DNA of 64,000 nucleotides from Sphingomonas sp. (GTDB lineage Bacteria; Pseudomonadota; Alphaproteobacteria; Sphingomonadales; Sphingomonadaceae): positions 1 to 64,000 of the forward strand of contig NZ_JAIXHL010000013.1 of assembly GCF_030145815.1 (NCBI RefSeq), in the 5' to 3' direction. The notes beneath the pieces were generated by a model. That model ran no database searches, was not told where the DNA came from, and saw nothing but the letters and a program-made list of their open reading frames with translations. Position numbers and translations under genes: made by a program. Of this stretch, positions 49,159 to 58,637 are shown in pieces (position 1 is the stretch's first letter; every line of letters begins with the position of its first letter).

Positions 49159-51999
49159 ATGCGCCTGACCCGCACCGCGCTTTACCTGAGCGCCGCTCTG
49201 CTCCCCTTCGCCGCACAGGCGCAGCAGGCGGCGCCCGCCTCTGCCCCTTCCGCGCAGCAGCAGATTGCCGTCGCCCCGCTCAACTTTACCGAGCGCACTC
49301 TGCCCAACGGCCTCAAGGTTTACGCAATCCGCGACACCAGCACCGCCAACGTCTCGGTCCAGGTGTGGTACGATGTCGGCAGCAAGGACGACCCGGCGGG
49401 CAAATCGGGCTTCGCGCACATGTTCGAACATCTCATGTTCAAGGGCACGAAGAACTTGGTCGACGAGCAGATGGACCGGCTGACCGAGGATGTTGGCGGC
49501 TACAACAACGCCTCGACCAATTCCGACTACACCAATTATTTCGAGGTCGTCCCGGCCAACCACCTCGAGCGCCTGCTGTTCGCCGAGGCCGACCGCATGG
49601 CCAGTCTCGTGGTCGATGAGAAGGTGTTCGCCTCCGAACGCGACGTGGTGAAGGAAGAGCTGCGCAGCCGCGTGCTCGCCGCGCCTTATGGCAAGCTCTT
49701 CTACATCTACTTCCCGAACATCAGCTATTCGGTGCCCCCCTATGCCCGCCCCGGCATCGGCAGCATCGAGGATCTCGACGCCGCGACGATCGACGATATC
49801 CGCGCCTTCCACGCCACCTATTACCGCCCCGACAATGCCGTGCTGGTCGTCGCCGGGAATTTCGACCCGGCGCAGCTGGACAAATGGGTAGACAAATATT
49901 TCGCGCCGATTGCGAAGCCCGACCGCCCGATCCCGCGCGTGACCGTCGCCGAACCGCCCCGCACCACGGCGGTGCGCAAGACCGTCTATGAGGCCAACAC
50001 CCCGCTGCCCGCCGTGCTGCTCAGCTATCAGCTGCCGCCCGACAATCACCCGGAATTGGCGGCGCTGACGGTGCTCGACGGCATCCTGTCGGGGGGTGCC
50101 AATTCGCGGCTCTACCGCAACCTCGTCTATCGCGATCAACTGGCGGCGCAGGCCGGCACGTTCCTCGATACACGTCAGTCGACCGGTGCCTATGCGATGT
50201 ACGCGATCCTCGCCGGTGGAAAGGCGGCTGACGCCGGCGAGGCGGCGATGCGGCGCGAAATCGCCGAACTGCGCGACAAGCCGGTCAGCGCAGCCGAACT
50301 GGCCGAGGCGAAGAATGAGATCCTGACCAGCGCGCTCAAGAGCCGTGAAACGGCGGAGGGCAAGGCATCCACCCTCGCCGCATCGATCATCGTCAGCCGC
50401 GATCCGAAGGCGGCGGACCAGCAGCTCGCCGCGATCGCCCGCGTCACCGCCGCCGATGTCCAGCGCGTCGCGCGCCAGTATCTCGGCGACAACCAGTCCG
50501 CCGCGCTCACCTACCTGCCCGAAGCGCCGGGTGCGAAGGGCGACAGCGTCGGCATCGCCGACACGGTCCAGGTCGCAGCTCTGGTCGCGCCCAAGGACAT
50601 CGTGATCCACACCCAGGCCAGTCCGGAGACGCGCATCGCGGTCCCGGCGCCCGGCGCGCCGGTTTCGCCGACGATTCCCACTGCGTCCGAGAGCAAGCTC
50701 GCCAACGGCATGCGCCTGATCGTGGTGGAAAAGCGCGACCTGCCGATCGTCACCGCCACAATCGTCTCGCCCGCAGGCGGCACGCGCGACCCGGCGGGCA
50801 AAGCCGGTACCGCGTCGCTTGCCGCGTCGCTGCTGACCAAGGGCACCACCACCCGCTCGGCCGAACAGATTGCGCAGCAGATCGAATCGCTCGGCGGATC
50901 GATCGGGGCCGGCGCAGACTGGGACGCCGCCTTCGCCACCGTGACGGTGAAGGCCGATCAGGTCGAACCCGCGCTCACCGTCCTCGCCGATGTCGCGCGC
51001 AACCCCGCATTCGCGCAGGAAGAGCTCGACCGCGCGCGCAAGCAGACGGTCGATGGCGTGACGGTCCAGCTCAAGGATCCCGCCGCGCTCGCCGGCATCG
51101 CCGCCAGCCGCGCGGTGTTCGGCAACCGCGCCTATGGCAACATGCTCTCGGGCACCCCCACCTCGCTGCCGCGCATCACCCGCGATGACGTGGCAAGCGC
51201 CTATGCCCGCGCGTGGAGCCCCGACCAGTCGGCGCTGGTTGTGGTCGGCGACATCGCTGCCAAGGATGCAACCGCACTGGCGCAGAAGCTGTTCGGCGAC
51301 TGGAAGCCCGGCAACGTCACCTACATTGCCGCACCGGTCACCGCAGCGCCCAAGCCGCGCGTCATCGTCGTCGACCTGCCCGAAGCGGGTCAGGCCGGCG
51401 TCGTCGTCGCGCGTCCGGGCATCGCGCGCAGCGACAAGGAGTTCTACGCGGCACAGGTCGCCAACGCCACGCTGGGCGTCGGCTTCACCTCACGCCTCAA
51501 TCGCGAAATCCGCATCAAGCGCGGCCTGTCCTATGGCGCGGGCAGCAGCGTCGACGCCCGCCGCCAGCCCGGCATCGTCAGCGCCTCCACCCAGACCAAG
51601 AACCCCTCCGCGCCGGAGGTGGTCAAGCTGATCGCCGAGGAGATGGCGCGGATGGGCGCCGCGCCGGTCCCCGCCGCCGAACTCGATTCGCGTAAGGCAG
51701 TGCTGATCGGCAGCTTCGGCCGCCGCATCGAACGCACCGACGGCATCGCCGGCGCGCTCGCCGACTATGTCGCCGACGGCGTCCCGCTGGGCACGCTGCA
51801 AAGCTACATCCCGTCGATCCAGAGCGTCGATCCGGCGGCGGTGCAGGCCGCGGCGAAGCGCGTGCTGGATCCTGCCAGCGCCAGCATCGTCGTGGTCGGC
51901 GACGCCAAGTCGTTCGTGGACGAACTGCGCAAGGCGTATCCGCAGCTGGAGGTGATCCCGGCGAGCGCGCTCAACCTCGACAGCGCGACGCTGAAGTAA
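49159..51999 (+). CDS. Secreted M16-family zinc peptidase (two-domain)
   Basis: 946 residues with a signal peptide (RLTRTALYLSAALLPFAAQA). The N-terminal half contains the inverted zinc motif HxxEH in GFAHMFEHLMFKGTKNLVDE and a downstream Glu; the C-terminal half (from about 500) repeats the M16 fold but lacks the zinc motif, as is usual. Pitrilysin/insulinase-like, cutting peptides in the periplasm. ATG 49159 is behind CGGAGA. A terminator-like hairpin follows. Confidence 0.93.
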   Translation: MRLTRTALYLSAALLPFAAQAQQAAPASAPSAQQQIAVAPLNFTERTLPNGLKVYAIRDTSTANVSVQVWYDVGSKDDPAGKSGFAHMFEHLMFKGTKNLVDEQMDRLTEDVGGYNNASTNSDYTNYFEVVPANHLERLLFAEADRMASLVVDEKVFASERDVVKEELRSRVLAAPYGKLFYIYFPNISYSVPPYARPGIGSIEDLDAATIDDIRAFHATYYRPDNAVLVVAGNFDPAQLDKWVDKYFAPIAKPDRPIPRVTVAEPPRTTAVRKTVYEANTPLPAVLLSYQLPPDNHPELAALTVLDGILSGGANSRLYRNLVYRDQLAAQAGTFLDTRQSTGAYAMYAILAGGKAADAGEAAMRREIAELRDKPVSAAELAEAKNEILTSALKSRETAEGKASTLAASIIVSRDPKAADQQLAAIARVTAADVQRVARQYLGDNQSAALTYLPEAPGAKGDSVGIADTVQVAALVAPKDIVIHTQASPETRIAVPAPGAPVSPTIPTASESKLANGMRLIVVEKRDLPIVTATIVSPAGGTRDPAGKAGTASLAASLLTKGTTTRSAEQIAQQIESLGGSIGAGADWDAAFATVTVKADQVEPALTVLADVARNPAFAQEELDRARKQTVDGVTVQLKDPAALAGIAASRAVFGNRAYGNMLSGTPTSLPRITRDDVASAYARAWSPDQSALVVVGDIAAKDATALAQKLFGDWKPGNVTYIAAPVTAAPKPRVIVVDLPEAGQAGVVVARPGIARSDKEFYAAQVANATLGVGFTSRLNREIRIKRGLSYGAGSSVDARRQPGIVSASTQTKNPSAPEVVKLIAEEMARMGAAPVPAAELDSRKAVLIGSFGRRIERTDGIAGALADYVADGVPLGTLQSYIPSIQSVDPAAVQAAAKRVLDPASASIVVVGDAKSFVDELRKAYPQLEVIPASALNLDSATLK

Positions 52000-52006
52000 G
52001 CCGACA

Positions 52007-52032
52007 AGCCCCTCCCCTAATGGGGAGGGGCT
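52007..52032 (+). terminator. Hairpin after the M16 peptidase gene
   Basis: Perfect 11-bp stem (AGCCCCTCCCC / GGGGAGGGGCT) with TAAT loop, 7 nt after the stop. No T-tract. It shares its arm with the family C repeat. Confidence 0.6.
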
Positions 52033-52171
52033 GGAGATATCCGCCTCCCCGCATCCCTAATATTACCTTAACTATCAATCGTTTCACCCCGGGACGCGCC
52101 CAAAACGACAGCAGAATTTAAACCTCCGCCACGCTACATCGCACGCTCGGGATTCTCCCGGCGGGACGAAC

Positions 52172-53230
52172 ATGCTGCGGCGGATGACACGGGTACAGCT
52201 GAGGGGCCTTGCGGCGGCGCTGATCGCGTCGCTGATCGGTGCCGGCTTTTCCGCGCATGCCGGGCTGACCGGGCCGAGCATTGCTGATCGCGGTGCACGG
52301 CCAGCCGGGCCGGAGCCGACCGGCTATGAGGCCGACGATCATTTCCCCGGCGCAGCATTCTACCAGCTCGCCGATGACGATGCCGCGGTCCCCTCGGCGC
52401 AGGGCGCGACCGGCACGGTCGAGCTGCCCGACGCGCCTGTCCCCGACGGCGCGGTGATCGACCCCACGATCCGCCCCGCCCCGCCGTTCGAGCTGCGCGG
52501 ATCGGCGCAGGACAAGGCACGCGCGCTGCAATGCCTGACCACCGCCATTTATTACGAAGCCGCGACCGAGCCCGATGACGGCCAGCGCGCGGTGGCACAG
52601 GTGATCCTCAACCGCGCGCGCCACCCGACCTTCCCGGCCACCGTCTGCGGCGTAGTCTATCAGGGGTCGGAAAAGTCGGGATGCCAGTTCAGCTTCGCCT
52701 GTGACGGGTCGATGGCGCGCAAGCCGTCGCGTCAATATTGGGACCGCGCCGCGCGCGTCGCATCGGCGGCGCTGGCGGGCGAGGTGTTCGCGCCCGTCGG
52801 CATGGCGACGCATTACCACACCCATGCCGTTACCCCGCGCTGGAACACCTCGCTGGTGATGACCGGTGTGTTCGGCGCGCATTTCTTCCATCGCTGGAAA
52901 GGCTATTGGGGCACCGGCGCGGCGTTCACGCAACGCTATCGCGGCGGTGAGCCCGTGCCCGGCCCCAAGATTCAGGTCGCGACCGCCGCGCCTGCCCCGG
53001 ATGCCGCCAAACCCGCGCCGCAACAGACGCCGGTCGCAGCGGTCGGCGCAGTTCAGCGCCCCGGCAACCCCCTGCTCCGCCCGACTCCTGCGGTTCCGAT
53101 GCCCCGCACCGAACGGCCGGCCCCGCGCCGCGCTGAAGCCGAAAGCGGCGACGTCCTCCCCCGCTATGCCGAGCCTGCCGACTCACAGGTGCTCGACCGC
53201 TGGAAGGACAGCGGCAAACCGATCCGCTGA
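52172..53230 (+). CDS. Cell wall hydrolase (SleB/CwlJ type)
   Basis: 352 residues with an N-terminal hydrophobic segment (LAAALIASLIGAGFSAHA), a variable region to about 110, then a hydrolase_2 domain: AIYYEAATEPDDGQRAVAQV contains the catalytic Glu, GSEKSGCQFSFACDG and HYHTHAVTPRWNTSLV follow. The C-terminal third is Pro/Ala-rich. It probably cleaves peptidoglycan glycan strands as a lytic or hydrolytic enzyme; in Alphaproteobacteria such genes serve cell envelope remodelling rather than spore germination. Confidence 0.88.
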   Translation: MLRRMTRVQLRGLAAALIASLIGAGFSAHAGLTGPSIADRGARPAGPEPTGYEADDHFPGAAFYQLADDDAAVPSAQGATGTVELPDAPVPDGAVIDPTIRPAPPFELRGSAQDKARALQCLTTAIYYEAATEPDDGQRAVAQVILNRARHPTFPATVCGVVYQGSEKSGCQFSFACDGSMARKPSRQYWDRAARVASAALAGEVFAPVGMATHYHTHAVTPRWNTSLVMTGVFGAHFFHRWKGYWGTGAAFTQRYRGGEPVPGPKIQVATAAPAPDAAKPAPQQTPVAAVGAVQRPGNPLLRPTPAVPMPRTERPAPRRAEAESGDVLPRYAEPADSQVLDRWKDSGKPIR

Positions 53231-53236
53231 CGCGAA

Positions 53237-53266
53237 ACGGCCCCCGCACCGGGGTGCGGAGGCCGT
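53237..53266. terminator. Bidirectional hairpin between convergent genes
   Basis: Inverted repeat ACGGCCCCCGCACC / GGTGCGGAGGCCGT with one mismatch, 6 nt after the hydrolase stop and 25 nt before the end of the convergent gene. Confidence 0.55.
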
Positions 53267-53291
53267 CATCGTTAAAGCTTAACGCTCAGGC

Positions 53292-53873
53292 TTAGCGGCG
53301 ATTCTGCCAGTCGCGACGCTCCCAGCGGATCTTGCGCGCCAGCACATCGAAGCGCCGGTCGAGGTCGGCCCGCTCGGCTACGGTCAGGCCCGGAGCAGTC
53401 CGGCGATAGCGTGCCTCGAGCGCCACGATCCCGCGGAACTCGGCCCGCAGACGAACCGCCTCAGCGCGGGTCAGCTGGCCGCTGCGCACGCCCTGATCGA
53501 TCCGGCGATCGAGCTGCGCCTGACGCTGGTTGATGTTCCACCAGTTGCCGGCACCCTGGCCGTCATGACGCTCGGCGCGAATCTTGCGCGACAGGGCGTC
53601 GAACCGGCGGTCCAGGTCGGCACGTTCCGCGACGGTCAGGCCGGGGGCCGAACGGCGATAGCGGATCTCAAGGTCCGCAATGCCGCGGAACTCGGCGCGC
53701 AGGCGCGCTGCCTCGGCGCGGTTCAGCTGGCCGCTGCGCACGCCCTGGTCGATCCGCTGATCGAGCTGCGCCTGGCGCTGGTTGATATTCTGCCACCCGG
53801 CCTGCGCGGTCGCGGCGGGAACGGTGGCGGCGGCGATGCCAAGACCGGCAATCATCAGTGCAAACTTCTTCAT
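53292..53873 (-). CDS. Exported protein with an internal duplication
   Basis: 193 residues with a signal peptide (MKKFALMIAGLGIAAATVPA). The mature protein is two near-identical units of about 76 residues (29-104 and 113-188, offset 84), each running NINQRQAQLD...RIDQGVRSGQL..AEA..LRAEFRGI..LE.RYRR.APGL. Each unit is helical and rich in Arg, Gln and Asp. No known family is recognised by me, although similar helical 'NQRQ..LD..I..G...G.L' repeats occur in sphingomonad exported proteins. AGGAGA precedes the start. Function unknown; periplasmic location inferred. Confidence 0.75.
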   Translation of the reverse strand: MKKFALMIAGLGIAAATVPAATAQAGWQNINQRQAQLDQRIDQGVRSGQLNRAEAARLRAEFRGIADLEIRYRRSAPGLTVAERADLDRRFDALSRKIRAERHDGQGAGNWWNINQRQAQLDRRIDQGVRSGQLTRAEAVRLRAEFRGIVALEARYRRTAPGLTVAERADLDRRFDVLARKIRWERRDWQNRR

Positions 53874-54068
53874 CGAACGTCTCCTCTTCAAATTCATCGC
53901 CGCATCGGCGGCTGTGTTCGTTATCGTGCGCAGGTGTCGCAGCGATTTGGCGGGAATGTCGTTATTGTGTCGCGGCGTGTCGCACGCGCGACGGGTCCGT
54001 TCATAATCGTTAACGCAACCGAAGTGTTTTACCTTGCCAAAACACCTTCAAGGAGCCATGATAGGGAC

Positions 54069-54290
54069 ATGCTGAACATTCTCTCGCTCGTCGTTGGCAT
54101 CGTTGCCTTTCCGGTGATGATGATTGGTCTCATCCCGCTGCTCGGCTGGCTCAACTATCTCGTCATCCCGATGGCGATCCTGGGCGTGACCCTGGGTGCG
54201 CTGTCCGATTCGAAGGTCGGGCGGAACCTCAACATCGTCGTCCTGATCGTGGGCGGGGTGCGGCTGTGGATGGGCGGCTTCCTGCTCTAA
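54069..54290 (+). CDS. Small two- or three-helix membrane protein
   Basis: 73 residues, mostly hydrophobic: LSLVVGIVAFPVMMIGLIPL, LNYLVIPMAILGVTLGAL and LNIVVLIVGGVRLWMGGFLL. AAGGAG at 54051-54056 serves the ATG at 54069; an earlier ATG at 54059 would give only five codons. No family is recognised. Convergent with the glycine-zipper gene. Confidence 0.7.
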   Translation: MLNILSLVVGIVAFPVMMIGLIPLLGWLNYLVIPMAILGVTLGALSDSKVGRNLNIVVLIVGGVRLWMGGFLL

Positions 54291-54299
54291 GCAAAGGCT

Positions 54300-54327
54300 G
54301 GCGGGGTCCGGTTACCCGAACCCCGCC
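54300..54327. terminator. Bidirectional hairpin between convergent genes
   Basis: GGCGGGGTCCGG-TTAC-CCGAACCCCGCC forms a stem of about 11 bp with one mismatch, just before the end of the convergent gene at 54334. Confidence 0.6.
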
Positions 54328-54333
54328 CGTTGC

Positions 54334-54900
54334 TTAACGACAGCGCACGTTGCCGCGATCGATCGACGCGCCCAGCGCCGCGCCACCGGCGGCACCCAGC
54401 AGCGTTCCGAGCACGTTCGAACGCCCGTTCGACAGCGCATTGCCGAGCAGACCACCGGCAATCCCGCCCACGATCAGGCCGGTCGTGCCATCACTGCGGC
54501 GGCAATAGTAACGGCCGTCACGCCCGCGATAGATGCGGTCCTGGCGGGTCAGGCGACGCTCCTGATAATAGCGGCCATCCCGGTAATAATCGTCGGCATA
54601 ATAGGCCCGCTGACCGCGCGCCGGCCGGTTCCAGTCATAGTTGCGATACTGGCGCCAGTCGCGGCGGTCCTCGCGACGGTCCCGACGCGCATCGCGCAAT
54701 TCGCGCTGATATTCGCGCTGAGCGGCACGCCGCTCGGCCGGGGTATCGGCGCGGCGCAGGTCGCGGCGATAGTCGCGCTGCGCATCACGGACCTCGTCGC
54801 GATATTCGCGGTTCGATTCGCGCGGTGTCTGCTGGGCCATGGCCGGAACCGGGGCGAGCGCCACCGATGCCATGATGGCGGCGATCAAGGGGGTACGCAT
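54334..54900 (-). CDS. Exported glycine-zipper protein with Arg/Tyr-rich domain
   Basis: 188 residues with a signal peptide (LIAAIMASVALAPVPAMAQ). Residues about 25-80 are highly charged Arg/Asp/Glu repeats (REYRDEVRDAQRDYRRDLRR), then a Tyr-rich stretch (YYADDYYRDGRYYQERR) and a C-terminal glycine zipper (GLIVGGIAGGLLGNALS, GAAGGAALGASIDRG) of the 17-kDa surface antigen type. Likely an outer membrane or envelope protein. CAGGAG precedes the ATG. Confidence 0.8.
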   Translation of the reverse strand: MRTPLIAAIMASVALAPVPAMAQQTPRESNREYRDEVRDAQRDYRRDLRRADTPAERRAAQREYQRELRDARRDRREDRRDWRQYRNYDWNRPARGQRAYYADDYYRDGRYYQERRLTRQDRIYRGRDGRYYCRRSDGTTGLIVGGIAGGLLGNALSNGRSNVLGTLLGAAGGAALGASIDRGNVRCR

Positions 54901-54998
54901 GCAACTTCTCCTGCATCTTCAGTGCCGGGCTAAACGGCTCTGCGTGCTGGGAAGTTGCGTGAACGAAAAACTACCCGGCGTTCATCGCGCGGCCAGCT

Positions 54999-55823
54999 TC
55001 AGATGCGCGTGTCGCCGGGATAAGCGAACAGCAGGTCGGCATCGCTCGACGCGGTCAGCACTGCGCTGCCGCTGACGCTCACGCAATCACCCGCCCGCCA
55101 CGCGACGCCATCGACATCGCCGCTGCCCCGCACCGGCACCAGCCACCCGGCCTCCCCATGCGGCAGCCGAATCATGCGGTCGCCACCGATCCAGCGCTCC
55201 AGCACGAATTTCGGTCCCTCGACCAGCACGGTGCGCCCATGGTCGACAATGCCGGGGCTCGGCTGCGGCACCCACGGTTCCAGCACCGCGACGTCGATCC
55301 CGTCGTCCAGATGCAGTTCGCGCGGGCGGCCATAATCATAGAGGCGATAGGTCGTCTCGCTGTTCTGCTGTACCTCGATCAGCGTGATCCCCGCGCCGAT
55401 CGCATGCACCGTCCCCGACGGCGCATAAAAGAAATCGCCCGCGCGCACCGGCTTCCAGTCGAGCAGGTCGACGATCGACCCGTCCTGCGCCGCCGCGCGC
55501 AGCGTGTCGGCGTCGATCGGCTCGCGCGGCCCGATCGCGATGGTCGAATCGGGTTCGGCGTCGAGGATCAGCCAGCATTCGTCCTTGCCGCGCGGCAACC
55601 CCCGCGCCTGCGCCGCCGTGTCATCCGGATGCACCTGCACCGACAGCTTCTCGCTGGTGAACAGATATTTGATCAGCAGGTCCGGCGCGGCATCGCCCGG
55701 CGACTGGAACCACACCTCCCCCACTGGTTCGCCATCGGGCGCCGGATCGTCAAAGCCGGGCCATAGCCGATGGCGGCCCCATGGCTTTTCGACTCGGTGC
55801 ATGGCGAGCAGTTGCGCGGGCAT
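54999..55823 (-). CDS. manA: Mannose-6-phosphate isomerase, class I
   Basis: About 274 residues, the short class I form. RVEKPWGRHRLWPGF, EVWFQSPGDAAPDLLIKYLF, KLSVQVHPDD (zinc ligands Gln/His) and KDECWLIL (Glu) are visible, with FYAPSGTVHAIGAGITLIEV carrying the last His. Interconverts mannose-6-phosphate and fructose-6-phosphate for GDP-mannose or mannose use. I start at MPAQLLAMHRVEKP with AGGA upstream; the frame extends to 55898. Confidence 0.9.
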   Translation of the reverse strand: MPAQLLAMHRVEKPWGRHRLWPGFDDPAPDGEPVGEVWFQSPGDAAPDLLIKYLFTSEKLSVQVHPDDTAAQARGLPRGKDECWLILDAEPDSTIAIGPREPIDADTLRAAAQDGSIVDLLDWKPVRAGDFFYAPSGTVHAIGAGITLIEVQQNSETTYRLYDYGRPRELHLDDGIDVAVLEPWVPQPSPGIVDHGRTVLVEGPKFVLERWIGGDRMIRLPHGEAGWLVPVRGSGDVDGVAWRAGDCVSVSGSAVLTASSDADLLFAYPGDTRI

Positions 55824-55952
55824 CGGTGCGTCCTGAATGAGAATGTCGGCGTCTCGCATCAACGCCCGGATTCTGACCTGCGATCCCGTTCGCCGCAACC
55901 ACCCCGAAAAAACATTTCGCGCGGCCGCAAGGCTCGGCTAAGAACCGGCGCA

Positions 55953-56810
55953 ATGCGTATGCTTTCGACCCGCTCGCTCGCGCTTGCCGCTGTTGCCATC
56001 GCCCTTCCGCTCGCCGGCTGCGCCAGTGGTGCAGGCAAGCGTGCCGATCTGCCCTATGTCGCGCGCGACGTGGGCACGCTGTACACCACGGCCAAGGACC
56101 GGCTCGACCGCGGCCAGTACAAGCTCGCTGCGGCATTGTTCGACGAAGTGGAGCGCCAGCACCCCTATTCGGTCTGGGCGCGCCGTGCGCAGCTGATGGG
56201 CGCCTTCTCCTATTATCTCGACAAGAATTACACCCAGTCGATCCAGTCGGCGCAGCGCTTCCTGGCGGTTCACCCCGGCAACCGCGACGCGCCCTATGCC
56301 TATTATCTGATCGCGCTCAGCTATTATGAGCAGATCAGCGACGTGACCCGCGATCAGAAGATCACGCAGCAGGCGCTCGATTCGCTCGGCGAACTCAACC
56401 GCCGCTATCCCAACACCCGCTACGCCGCCGATGCGCGGCTCAAGATCGACCTTGTGCGCGATCACCTCGCGGGCAAGGAGATGGAAGTCGGGCGTTACTA
56501 TCAGGTGCGCGGCCAGTGGCTCGCCGCCGTGATCCGCTTCCGCACCGTGGTCGATCAGTATCAGACCACCACCCACACGCCCGAAGCGCTGATGCGCCTC
56601 ACCGAAAGCTATCTCGCGCTCGGCGTGAAGGATGAGGCGAAGAAGGCAGCAGCCGTGCTCGGCGCCAACTATCCCGGCACCGAATGGTATCAGCGCGCTT
56701 ATGAACTGGTGGAAAAGCACGGCGCGCCGGTCCCGGTGCCCGCGCTCGTCGCCCCCGCTGGCCCTCCGGCCCGGGACGAGACGCCCAGCCCAGCGCCCGC
56801 CACCAATTAA
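55953..56810 (+). CDS. bamD: Outer membrane assembly lipoprotein BamD
   Basis: 285 residues. Signal peptide with lipobox ALPLAGC (lipidated Cys about residue 23), then TPR-like repeats: LYTTAKDRLDRGQYKLAAAL, YAYYLIALSYYEQISDVTRD and TPEALMRLTESYLALGVKDE. Essential partner of BamA in inserting outer membrane beta-barrels. The Pro-rich end is typical for alphaproteobacteria. It precedes recN, a conserved bamD-recN order. No ribosome binding site is evident. Confidence 0.95.
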   Translation: MRMLSTRSLALAAVAIALPLAGCASGAGKRADLPYVARDVGTLYTTAKDRLDRGQYKLAAALFDEVERQHPYSVWARRAQLMGAFSYYLDKNYTQSIQSAQRFLAVHPGNRDAPYAYYLIALSYYEQISDVTRDQKITQQALDSLGELNRRYPNTRYAADARLKIDLVRDHLAGKEMEVGRYYQVRGQWLAAVIRFRTVVDQYQTTTHTPEALMRLTESYLALGVKDEAKKAAAVLGANYPGTEWYQRAYELVEKHGAPVPVPALVAPAGPPARDETPSPAPATN

Positions 56811-56873
56811 GCGCACAACGCCCCTGATTAATCCCCTCTCCCAAGGCGGAACAAAAAGGGGTAATGCGGGCGC

Positions 56874-58535
56874 ATGCTGACCGCGCTTTCCATTCGCGAC
56901 GTTGTGCTGATCGAGGCGCTCGACCTCGATTTCGGCGCAGGTCTTGGCGTGCTCACCGGCGAAACCGGCGCAGGCAAATCGATCCTGCTCGACTCGCTCG
57001 GCCTAGCGCTCGGCGCACGCGCCGATAGCGGGCTGGTGCGGCAGGGCGCGGCACAGGCCGTCGTCACCGCCAGTTTCGAACCCGCCGACCCCGCCCCGAT
57101 CGCCGCGCTGCTCGGCGAAAGCGGCCTCGACCACGACCCGTCCGAACCGCTGACGATCCGCCGCCTGGTCAAGGCCGATGGCGGCAGCCGCGCCTATGTC
57201 AACGATCAGCCCGCCTCCGCCGGATTGCTGCGCGAACTCGGCGCATTGCTGGTCGAGATCCACGGCCAGCATGACGATCGCGGCCTGCTCAACCCGCGCG
57301 GCCATCGCGCCTTGCTCGACAGTTTCGCCCGCGCCGATACCGCTGCCGTCGCCACCGCGCACCGCGCGCTGCGTGAAGCCGAAGACGCGCTCGCCGCCGC
57401 GCATGCCGAGCAGGAAAGCGCCGCGCGCGACCGCGAATGGCTCGAACATGCTGTCGCCGAACTGACCAAGCTCGCCCCCGAACCCGGCGAGGAAGCCGTG
57501 CTCGCCGAACGCCGCGCGACGATGCAGCGCGGTGAGAAGATCGCGGGCGAACTGCAGGCAATCGCGGACCTGATCGACGGTTCGGACGGCGCGCTCACCC
57601 GGCTGCGTCAGGCCGCGCGCATCCTGGAGCGAATCGCCGAGGACCACCCCGCCCTCACCGAAGCCCTCGCCGCGCTCGACCGCGCGCTGAACGAGGGGAG
57701 CGCGACGCAGGAAGGCATCGACACCGCCGCCGAAGCCCTCGCCTTCGACCCCGCCGCGCTGGAGGCGGATGAGGCGCGGCTGTTCGAACTGCGCGGCCTC
57801 GCCCGCAAGCATCGCATCCAGCCCGACGACCTCGCAGACCTGGCCGAAACCCTCGCGACCCGGCTCGAACGGATCGAGGGCGGCGAAGGTCTGATCGCGC
57901 GCCTCACCGCAGATCTAGCGAAGGCAGAAACGGCCTATGTCGCGGCGGCGGAAACGCTGTCGGCCACCCGCACCGCCGCCGCCGCCCGACTGGACGCGGC
58001 GGTTGCAGCCGAACTCGCCCCGCTCAAACTCGACGCGGCGCGCTTTTTGACCCGTGTTGAACCGCTGCCGCGTGACCAATGGTCGGCAACCGGCAGCGAC
58101 CGGGTGGAGTTCGAGGTCTCGACCAACCCCGGCGCCCCCTTCGCCCCCCTCATCAAGATCGCCTCAGGCGGCGAGCTGTCGCGCTTCATCCTCGCGCTCA
58201 AGGTAGCATTGGCCGAGGAAGGCGGCGCGCGCACGCTGATCTTCGACGAAATCGACCGCGGCGTCGGCGGCGCTGTGGCCAGCGCGATCGGCGAACGGCT
58301 GGCGCGGCTCTCGACCGGCGCACAGTTGCTGGTCGTCACCCACAGCCCGCAGGTCGCGGCGCGCGGCGCGGCGCATCTACTGATCGCGAAAAGCCATGAC
58401 GGCCTCGTCACCCGCACCGGCGTGCGCCAGCTCAGCGAAGACGAGCGGCGGGAGGAAATTGCCCGGATGTTGTCCGGCGCGCAGGTTACGGATGAGGCGC
58501 GGGCGCAGGCTGGGAGGCTGCTGGAGGCGGCGTAG
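56874..58535 (+). CDS. recN: DNA repair protein RecN
   Basis: 553-residue SMC-like ATPase. Walker A GETGAGKSILLDSLGLAL near residue 32, a coiled coil in the middle (about 150-380), the signature SGGELSRFILALKVAL and Walker B LIFDEIDRGVGGAVASAIG. Acts early in double-strand break repair. Located behind bamD as in other alphaproteobacteria. Nothing suggests truncation. Confidence 0.96.
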   Translation: MLTALSIRDVVLIEALDLDFGAGLGVLTGETGAGKSILLDSLGLALGARADSGLVRQGAAQAVVTASFEPADPAPIAALLGESGLDHDPSEPLTIRRLVKADGGSRAYVNDQPASAGLLRELGALLVEIHGQHDDRGLLNPRGHRALLDSFARADTAAVATAHRALREAEDALAAAHAEQESAARDREWLEHAVAELTKLAPEPGEEAVLAERRATMQRGEKIAGELQAIADLIDGSDGALTRLRQAARILERIAEDHPALTEALAALDRALNEGSATQEGIDTAAEALAFDPAALEADEARLFELRGLARKHRIQPDDLADLAETLATRLERIEGGEGLIARLTADLAKAETAYVAAAETLSATRTAAAARLDAAVAAELAPLKLDAARFLTRVEPLPRDQWSATGSDRVEFEVSTNPGAPFAPLIKIASGGELSRFILALKVALAEEGGARTLIFDEIDRGVGGAVASAIGERLARLSTGAQLLVVTHSPQVAARGAAHLLIAKSHDGLVTRTGVRQLSEDERREEIARMLSGAQVTDEARAQAGRLLEAA

Positions 58536-58637
58536 GTCGCAAAAGCATAGCGACCGATGTCGAAATTATGACTGAACGGCCAATTGTAGGTGAGAAGCTG
58601 TCTGGCAGCTCTTGTTCGAATTTTGCCAGCTACAGTT

